From: Sipunculus nudus | Lineage: Eukaryota; Annelida; Sipuncula; Golfingiida; Sipunculidae | Reading direction: 5' to 3' | Length of the DNA: 64,000 nucleotides | NCBI GenBank assembly: GCA_026874595.1 | Contig: CM049308.1 | Span: 44,897,327-44,961,326 of the forward strand | Shown here: positions 56,213 through 64,000 of the stretch, one piece after another | Position numbering within the stretch: position 1 is the stretch's first letter | How the letters are laid out: each line of letters begins with the position of its first letter | Notes under the pieces: model-generated | Seen by the model: the letters and a program-made list of their open reading frames with translations, nothing else | Databases searched by the model: none | What the model was told of the DNA's origin: nothing | Translations under genes and position numbers: made by a program

Positions 56213-58690
56213 TTGACATATAGCCCGCAGAACACAGGTGACTGCGCCCTAACCTAACCCAGATAGCCCGTAGAATACAGGTCACGGCGCCTTAACCTAA
56301 GCCATATAGTCGGCAGAATACATGTCACTGTGCCCTAATGTCAGCCATATAGCCCGTAGAATACAGGTCACTGCGCCCTTACCTAACCCATATAGCCCGC
56401 AGAATACAGGTCACTGCGCCCTAACGTCAGCCATATAGCCCGTAGAATACAGGTCATGCGCTTTAACCTAAGCCATATAGTCCACAGAATACATGTCACT
56501 GTGCCCTAATGTCAGCCATATAGCCCGTAGAATACAGGTTACTGCGCCCTTACCTAACCAATATAGCCCGCAGAATACAGGTCACTGCGCCCTAACGTCA
56601 GCCATATAGCCCGTAGAATACAGGTCATGCGCTTTAACCTAAGCCATATAGTCCGCAGAATATATGTCACTGTGCCCTAATGTCAGCCATATAGCCCGTA
56701 GAATACAGGTCACTGCGCCCTTACCTAACCCATATAACCCGCAGAATACAGGCCACTGCGCCCTAATGTCAGCCATATAGCCCGTAGAATACAGATCACT
56801 GAGCCTTTTCCCTAAGCCATATAGTCCGCAGAATACATGTCACTGTGCCCTAATGTCAGCCATATAGCCCGTCGAATACAGGTCACTGCGCCCTTACCTA
56901 ACCCATATAACCCGCAGAATACAGGCCACTGCGCCCTAATGTCAACCATATAGCCCGCAGAAAACAGATCACTGAGCCTTTACCTAAGCCATATAGTCCG
57001 CAGAATACATGTCACTGTGCCCTAATGTCAGCCATATAGCCCGTCGAATACAGGTCACTGCACCCTAACCTAACTCATATAGCCCGCAGAGTACAGGTCA
57101 CTGCGCCCTAATGTCAACCATATAGCCCGCAGAAAACAGGTCAATGTGCCCTAATGCCAGACATATAGCCTACAGAATACTGATCACTGCGCCCTAAGGT
57201 CAGCCATATAGCCCGCAGAATACAGGTCACTGCGCCCTAAGTTCATTCATATAGCCCGCAGAATACAGATCACTGCGCATTAAGGTCAGCCATATAGCCC
57301 GCAGAATACAGGTCACTGCGCCCTAATGTCAGATATATAGCCAGCAGAATACAGGTTACTGCGCCCTAATGTCAGCCATATAGCCCGTAGAATACAGGTC
57401 ATGCGCCCCTAATGTCAGCCATATAACCCGCAGAATACAGGTCACTTCGCCCTAATGTCACCCATATAGCCCACACTAAACAGGCCACTTCGCCCTAATG
57501 TCAGCCAGATAGCCCGCAGAATACAAGTCACTGCGCCCTTACGTCAGCCATACAGCAGCGCAGAATACAGGTCACTGCGCCCTAATGTCAGCCATATAGT
57601 CCGCAGTATATAGGTCCCTGTGCCCTAATGTCAGCCATATAGCCCGCAGAAAAAATGTCACAGCGCCCTAACCTTATCCAAATAGCCCGTAGAATTCAGG
57701 TCAATTCTCCCTAATGTCAGCCATATAGCCCGTAGAATACAGGTCACTGAGCCTTTACCTAAGACATATAGTCCGCAGAATACATGTGACTGTGCCTTAA
57801 TGTCACCCATATAGACCGTAGAATACAGGTCACTGCGCCCTAACCTGACTCATATAGCCCGCAGAGTACAGGTCACTGCGCCCTAATGTCAGACATATAG
57901 CCCGCAGAAAACAGGTCACTGTGTTCTAATGTCAGACATTTTTGCCCGCAGAATACAGGTCACTGGGACCTAACGTCAGCCATATAGCCCGCAGAATACA
58001 GGTCACTGCGCCCTAATGCCAGCCTTTTAACCCGCAGAATACAGGTCACTGGGCCCTAATGTCAGCCATATAGCCCGCAGAATACAGGTCACTGCGCCCT
58101 AAGGTCATTCATATAGCCGGCCGAATACAGATTACTGCGCATTAAGGTCAGCCATATAGCCCGCAATTTACAGGTCACTGCGTTCTCATGTCAGCCATAT
58201 AGCCCGCAGAATACAGGTCACTGCGCCCTAACGTCAGCCATATAGCCCGCAGAATACAGGTCACTGCGCCCTAATGTCAGCCATATAGCCCGCAGAATAC
58301 AGGTAACTATGCCCTAATGTCAACCATATAGCCCACTGCGCCCTAATGTCAGATATATAGCCAACAGAATACAGGTCACTACGCCCTAATGTCAGCCATA
58401 TAGCCCACAGAATACAGGTCACTGCGCCCTAATGTCACCCATATAGCCCGCAGAAAACAGGTCACTGCGCCCTAATGTCAGACATATAGCCCGCAGAAAA
58501 TAGGTCACTACGCCTTAATGTCAGACATATAGCCCGCAGAATACAGGTCACTACGCCCTAATGTCAGCCATAAAGCCCGCAGAATAGAGGTCACTGCGCC
58601 CTAACGTCACTCATATAGCCCGCAGAAAACAGGTCACTGCGCCCTAATGTCAGACATATAGCCCGTAGAATACAGGTCTCTGCGTCCTTT
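56213..58690 (+). repeat. 43-bp satellite, about 57 copies, with 4-unit higher-order repeats
   Basis: The consensus unit is GCCATATAGCCCGCAGAATACAGGTCACTGCGCCCTAATGTCA (43 bp; key words ATATAGCCCGCAGAATACAGG and CACTGCGCCCTAA). In the left part (about 56230-57080), four-unit blocks of about 171 bp repeat: the variant AGGTCATGCGCTTTAACC occurs at 56451 and 56622. The rest is mostly single-unit variation. It fills the intron between exons 2 and 1. Its flanks belong to an older dispersed repeat (AGAGTGCT phrases at 56192 and 58821). Confidence 0.95.
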
Positions 58691-58699
58691 CAGGGTTCA

Positions 58700-60205
58700 A
58701 AAATGATTCCAGGTAAATTAAAGGCTGTAAGATTAAGCGGTTACGTTTTGTGTCATTTAACGGACGGACTGCAGACGATGTTCAAAGGCCCATCACTATA
58801 TTCACATAGAAAATAATTCAGAGTGCTTAAGGTCATGTATCTGTCCTGTAGTTCAAATACTATAGGTCATTGTGAACTAATTCCGGACCTGCCTGGATGT
58901 TTAGACAGAAAACGGGTTCGGTCTATTTTTTTTTACAAGACGGACTGACAAACAAAGAGTGCATAAAGAACAAGGACAAGAATGTGCAATAAAGCTGCCC
59001 ATATATAGGACTCTATTATGTAATGAATCTGACTGAAACGTGTCTCAAAGGTGATAATATGAAACTTGTTGAACTCGTGCCTCCAGGAAACCGTATTGAG
59101 TGACTACCCATGAGGGGCAGAGGTGGCGGTGTCTATACGACAGTGTCGTGTTTCACGACGACAGATACAAAGCAGCTTGGACCATTTGAGTCGCTCGGGT
59201 GTGTTTGCACATACTCCTGTTAATATTGAGCACCATATTTCAAACAAAAGCGATTTACCTTCAAGACTTTCCTGAATGAAAGAGGGGACTATCTAGTGAG
59301 CTAATTAACACAGAGTACTTTCATTTACATGTGGACAATCCACAGGAAGAATCTGCATCAGTAATTTAAACTGATCAATACAACATGTATATATTGAATT
59401 TTGAGTTCACCAAGTGACGAACTACAATCGACCAAAGTTTCATCGCACTGTCACTGCTTCTCGGACCACGTTCCAACCTTTTCGGCTCCAACTCTCGTTG
59501 AACCACACTGGTTATCACAACATATGAGAATGAACACAACAATTTGGTGTTGTGTTGGTTTTCTAAGCTGATCATGACATAGCTGATACATATCTACAAC
59601 AGCTCATCATGATTATGCTCTTCCGTCAGTTAACCTAGATGCTCTCAGTTTCGATTACTACATCATCAATACTAAGCAAGAGAGAATTTGTGTGTCCTCG
59701 TCACTGGAATCAGCTGCCACAGTATCTATAATCAAACTCTAGTTGGATATTTCCCAGTCTCAGCGAAATACAAACACATTAAAAACCCAAGGGTTAAACT
59801 GCAGTTAAAATTTCAATAAATTATATATACACTCATTTTCAGTCTGGATGCTTGGGGGTTTTCAATATATTTGGTTTAAATCTGTATACTCACCATTTTA
59901 TGCCACTTAGTTCACTCGATTTGTGTAATTGTGAAGCGTTTTAGAGCACCTTAGCAGTGCTAAATTATTTTTTAAATATTTTTATTATAACTATTATTAT
60001 CAATTTAGTGTTACGTGAAAAGTGTCTCATTAAATAATTGTATGAAAGAGCCATATGATGATACTACCACACGGTAATCGTGTAAGCTAAGACCTGATTA
60101 ATTGAAGCGATCAATGAGCCATGACACCTAGCTAATTGATATAACTCAAAACGCACAAATATTGACCAAAGTGATTAAATTTGGGGTTTAGAAGAAAGTA
60201 TACTA
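58700..60205. other. Intron 1, right-hand part
   Basis: 58690-58900 holds decayed dispersed-repeat phrases (GCGGTTACGTTTTGTGTCA, AGAGTGCTTAAGGTCATG). A minus-strand frame at 59375-59575 has no convincing splice pair. The rest is unique AT-rich sequence. Confidence 0.4.
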
Positions 60206-60215
60206 GAACCTGTAC

Positions 60216-60330
60216 CTATTTGTATCAGTTTGAACATCCGAGGTATATATAAGGTTATATTTGTTCCCTGAAACCATGGTAGATACAGTTTGTCAATCTC
60301 AACAAGAGATCCATAGACTTTACACTCACT
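60216..60330 (-). CDS. Most 5' exon found of the minus-strand gene (exon 1 of model)
   Basis: The acceptor GCACATTTTTTCACAG precedes AGTGAGTGTAAAG, and the donor is CAAATAG|GTACAGG. Thirty-eight codons plus one base read SECKVYGSLVEIDKLYLPWF, then GTNITLYIPRMFKLIQI. The trailing G fits the TC start of the exon at 55998. It begins at a splice acceptor, so the true start of the protein lies further upstream, beyond the satellite at 60.4-62.0 kb or outside the window. Mostly hydrophobic beta-like sequence; family unknown. Confidence 0.65.
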
Positions 60331-60374
60331 CTGTGAAAAAATGTGCATTATAGTTTGAAACAATGAATTATTAC

Positions 60375-62046
60375 AGTGAAACTGTAAATACCATGTCACC
60401 CGGAGCTCAACATCAAGGGGTAAATACCATGTCAGCTGGAGCCAGCATCAAGAGGTATATACCATGTCAACTCGAGCCAACATCAGGAGGTAAATACCAT
60501 GTCAGCTCGAGCCAACATCAAGAGGTAAATACCATGTCAACTCGAGCCAACATTAGGAGGTAAATACCATGTCAGCTCGAGCCAACATCAAGAGGTAAAT
60601 ACCATGTCAGCACGAGCCAACAACAGGAGGTAAATACCATGTCAGCTGGAGCCAGCATCATGAGGTAAATACCATGTCAGCTGGAGCCAGCATTATGAGG
60701 TAAATACCATGTCAGCTCGAGCCAACATCATGAGGTAAATACCATGTCAGCCTGAGCCAACATCAAGAGGTAAATACCATGCCAGCTCGAGCCAACATCA
60801 AGAGGTAAATACCATGTCAGCTCGAGACAACATCAAGAGGTAAAAGCCATGTCAGCTCGAGCCAACATCAGGAGGTAAATACCATGTCAGCTCGAGCCAT
60901 CATCATGAGGTAAATACCATGTCAGCTGGAGCCAGCATCATGAGGTAAATACCATGTCAGCTCGAGCCAGCATCAAGAGTTAAATACCATGTCAGCTCAA
61001 GCCAACATCAAGAGGTAAATACCATGTCAGCTCGATCCAACATCAGGAGGTAAATACCATGTCAGCTGGAGCCCAACATCAAGAGGTATATACCCTGTCA
61101 GCTGGAGCCCAACATCAGGAGGTAAATACCATGTCAGCTCGAGCCAACATCAGGAGGTAAATAGCATGTCAGCTGGAGCCAGCATCATGAGGTAAATACC
61201 ATGTCAGCTCGAGCCAGCATCAAGAGGTAAATACCATGTCAGCTCAAGCCAACATCAGGAGGTAAATACCATGTCAGCTCGAGATAACATCAAGAGGTAA
61301 ATACCATGTCAGCTCAAGCCAACATCAAGAGGTAAAAGCCATGTCAGCTCGAGCCAACATCAGGAGGTAAATACCATGTCAGCTCGAGCCAACATCATGA
61401 GGTAAATACCATGTCAGCTGGAGCCAGCATCATCAGGTAAATACCATGTCAGCTTGAGCCAGCATCAAGAGGTAAATACCATGTCAGCTGGAGCCCAACA
61501 TCAGGAGGTGAATACCATGTCAGCTCGAGCCAACATCAAGAGGTAAATGCCATGTCAGCTGGAGCCAACATCAAGAGGTATATACCATGTCAGCTGGAGC
61601 CAACATCAGGAGGTAAAAACCATGTCAGCTGGAGCCAACATCAAGAGATAAATACCATGTCAGCTGGAGCCAACATCTAGAGGTAAATACCATGTCAGCT
61701 AGAGCCCAGCATCAAGAGGTAAATACCATGTCAGCTGGAGCCAACATCAAGAGGTAAAAGCCATGTCAGCTCGAGCCAACATCAGGAGGTAAATACCATG
61801 TCAGCTCAAGCCCAGCATCAAGAGGTAAATACCATGTCAGCTGGAGCCCAACATCAGGAGGTAAATACCATGTCAGCTGGAGCCCAACATCAAGAGGTAA
61901 ATACCATGTCAGCTGGAGCCCAACATCAAGAGGTAAATACCATGTCAGCTGGAGCCCAACATCAAGAGGTAAATACCATGTCAGCTGGAGCCCAACATCA
62001 AGAGGTAAATACCATGTCAGCTGGAGCCCAACATCAAGAGGTAAAT
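60375..62046 (+). repeat. 35/36-bp satellite, about 47 copies
   Basis: The 35-bp form is GGTAAATACCATGTCAGCTC followed by GAGCCAACATCAAGA. A 36-bp form has one extra C and CTGGAGCCCAAC. The last eight units (about 61760-62046) are almost identical 36-mers, so a frame with a 12-residue period (NTMSAGAQHQEV) stays open there. That frame is an artefact of the unit length. The array starts about 45 bp from the acceptor of exon 1. Confidence 0.95.
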
Positions 62047-62399
62047 GTTCCTAACATTAGTGGTATATACTGTTTTGCCTGCCAGAAATAGGTCAACGTA
62101 TGTGATGCCACATTTACTCATACACGTCACATGATCAGTTCACGGAAACGGACAATACATATTACAGGCAATCACAGAAATGAAATCCTAAAATAATCGA
62201 AATTCTATACAGCTGTTTTGAACAATCCGATCAGACTCTGATCAGACACTAAAACAATAAAAGTATTTAATTATCCAACAATAGAACAAGGGTGGTCAAC
62301 ATATACACACTGCATTATTTCTAGATGTCTGCGATAAGTGTGAAGAACAAGTTTAATCAATTATGGTTTAAATGTGACATGATTTGTTGGAATCATGCA

Positions 62400-63070
62400 T
62401 ATTTTAAAATCCAGGGAGTTCATAAGCACATCTCCTTGGAAACCTGAAATTAAGCCACTGTGGCCTATATTTTAATACTATGAAGGTCAGATAGGCACAA
62501 ATCATAACGGTTGTACCTCGAACTTTTTTTTTACTTTACATCCATGCAAGACCTTGGCAAATTTCCCTCGACACCTGAGATTAGATCTGGATGACCTATA
62601 TTCTGTGAGATATTAGCCAAAAACCTGATTGTGAGCACTCATCTTATTTGGACACAAATCTTAACTATTGGACCTACAGAAACCTCTTACATAGTAAAAG
62701 AGAGGCATTGTAAAGACTCCTTGACAACCAAAATAAGATCATTGTGACTTAAATTCTGCAAGATTTGCCAAAGTACATGATTTGAGCACCTTATTTCACC
62801 TGTAAAATCTTCCTCCTTTGAAACCCTAAATAATCTCAATGTAACCTGTATTCTGCAAACTGTGTGCAAGAACATAACATGAGCACTCTATTAGTCAGAC
62901 TGGTACAAAATGATAGCAATTGGACGAAAAAGCATCTAGTTAAGCATCTAGGGAGTTCTTATTTATTCATTTATTTTTTTTTAAACCTAAATAACTTATT
63001 TCTAAGGTACTTTAGGCATTAAACATGATTTTAAGCACTCTGGAAGTCATCCTACCAGAGTCATTCTTGA
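62400..63070 (-). repeat. Decayed ~120-bp units related to the 43-bp satellite seed
   Basis: Repeated phrases: TCCTTGGAAACCTGAAAT / CCTTTGAAACCCTAAATAA, GTGACCTATATTCTG / GTAACCTGTATTCTGCAAAC, and TGAGCACTCTATTAGTCAGAC / TAAGCACTCTGGAAGTCAT. Reverse-complemented, these give GAGTGCTCA ... GCAGAATACAGGT, the order found at the left edge of the 43-bp satellite (56185-56240). Confidence 0.7.
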
Positions 63071-63079
63071 AGGTTGCCC

Positions 63080-63890
63080 ATCAAATAGGTTGCTCAAGAT
63101 CATAATATCAATAAATGTATGTCATTTCAGCTGAGAGTTATGGCCCATGGGCCAATTTTGTTATTTGTACCATGTGTTCATAATAGGTCAAATGCTCAAA
63201 GACTGTATCCAAATTCAAATGGACAAAATTGCGTTAAAAATCACCATATTTTGTAGGGAGCATTAACAAAGTTGGTTTGCGATGCACACCGTCCAATAAA
63301 ACAGGGTAAAATTTATAAGAATCCATTTTGTAAAGACATCCCATTGTAAAAATAGATTCAACTAAATTTATACTGATTTTATTTCCCTTACCCTGAGGAT
63401 TATCAACTGTGATGTGGAAGCTAAAGTGTAAATGTTGTCTGTCTTATTTTGGCATAAGCGAAAATATATTTACTTGCAGCAACCAGATCAGCATGGATGG
63501 ACATAGACATCCTGACGGTCATAGACATATTCAGACTTATTTAATTTTCTAAATGACAGTTTGCAATGCATGGTATGGGAGCTGAAGTGTTATGATTTCT
63601 GTTTTACCTTGAAAAAGTGGAATATGAAATTCTGGTTCGCAGAAAGCAGCCTAAATATAGGTGGCGCCATCTGCAGCTGACATACACATATAACAGTCAC
63701 ATGATTAATATTGTTGTAAAATTTGGAATTTACAGTCGGAACCGTTCCTGAGATATTTGGTAACAGACAGTTGCTTAGATTTCAATTCACACGCATAATA
63801 TCAAATAATATATATCATTATATTATACACACATAATAAATATTGCAGGCAATCGCCTTATAATTGGAATAACATTGATCAGATTCATAC
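63080..63890. repeat. Dispersed-repeat unit with GGTGGCGCCATC
   Basis: The segment 63640-63775 carries AGGTGGCGCCATCTGCAG, then CAGTCGGAACCGTTCCTGAGATAT. It is homologous to the 280-bp units at 38 kb (ATCGGTCAAACGGTTCCCGAGATATGAG). The remainder is AT-rich unique sequence. Confidence 0.6.
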
Positions 63891-63894
63891 CATA

Positions 63895-64000
63895 GGTGTG
63901 TGTGGGTTGGTGGGGGGTTACAGGTGTGTGTATGTGGGGGGGGGGTGTATAATTTGTTTGGGGGGTGTATAGGTGTTTGTGTGTGTGTGTGGGGGGGGGG
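63895..64000. repeat. G-rich and (GT)n low-complexity end
   Basis: Alternating GTGTGTG and poly(G) runs to the window edge. Likely assembly-sensitive. Confidence 0.85.

Noticed and set aside
59375-59575. Additional exon of the minus-strand gene
   Set aside because: No adequate acceptor and donor pair, and exons 1 and 2 already join in phase without it.
56213-62046. CRISPR-like regular arrays
   Set aside because: Units are contiguous with no unique spacers and lie in eukaryotic introns; they are satellites.
61798-62091. 97-codon open frame with a 12-residue repeat
   Set aside because: It follows from 36-bp satellite units being a multiple of three and breaks down as soon as 35-bp units appear.

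Overview
This is eukaryotic, non-coding-dominated genomic DNA, most likely from a mollusc or another marine lophotrochozoan. The reasons are spliceable exons with canonical GT-AG borders, AT-rich intergenic sequence, several clades of decayed non-LTR and Ty3/Gypsy retroelements, MITEs, long satellites and many microsatellites. Species cannot be read from the sequence. I see no prokaryotic genes, operons, rRNA or CRISPR arrays.

The main genic content is one multi-exon gene on the minus strand, 60330 down to 42420. I assembled it from splice sites and codon phase: seven exons (115, 126, 83, 76, 83, 64 and 233 nt) join in perfect phase into 259 codons plus a stop. Its 5' part lies outside the window or was not found. 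The product was not identified; one segment vaguely resembles a PH-domain end. Its introns hold a 43-bp satellite, a solo LTR, 28-bp and 29-bp tandem arrays and a LINE, and a 35/36-bp satellite starts about 45 bp upstream of the first visible exon. Three further coding candidates are a 3'-terminal exon at 16268-16608 (+), a possible terminal exon at 4323-4488 (-), and a weak small two-exon ORF at 22269-22476 (+). A THAP zinc-finger remnant lies at 3103-3330.

Layout. 0-9.7 kb: dispersed repeats, THAP remnant, 21-bp GTGCGCAC arrays in an inverted pair, ~330-bp tandem units split by a solo LTR (7061-7918). 9.7-16 kb: MITEs and a LINE remnant. 16-19.4 kb: lone coding exon and a ~70-bp tandem array. 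19.5-26.3 kb: two LINE remnants, a promoter-like patch, a foldback structure with an adjacent tRNA-like sequence, and arrays rich in TGACCTTGACC. 26.3-30.2 kb: nested MITEs and simple repeats. 30.2-37.3 kb: a decayed Ty3/Gypsy element split by a ~3.1-kb long-inverted-repeat element. 37.5-43.8 kb: LTR fragment, 280-bp and ~340-bp tandem families. 42.4-60.3 kb: the multi-exon gene. 60.4-64 kb: satellite and decayed repeat units.

The most interesting pattern is a palindromic core, GGTGGCGCCACC, which recurs at about 15 places in otherwise different repeat units and once inside a coding exon. It resembles the published Drosophila CTCF core (AGGTGGCGCC). A second is that the 43-bp satellite appears to have grown from a segment of an older dispersed repeat, still present in inverted orientation at 62.4-63.1 kb.
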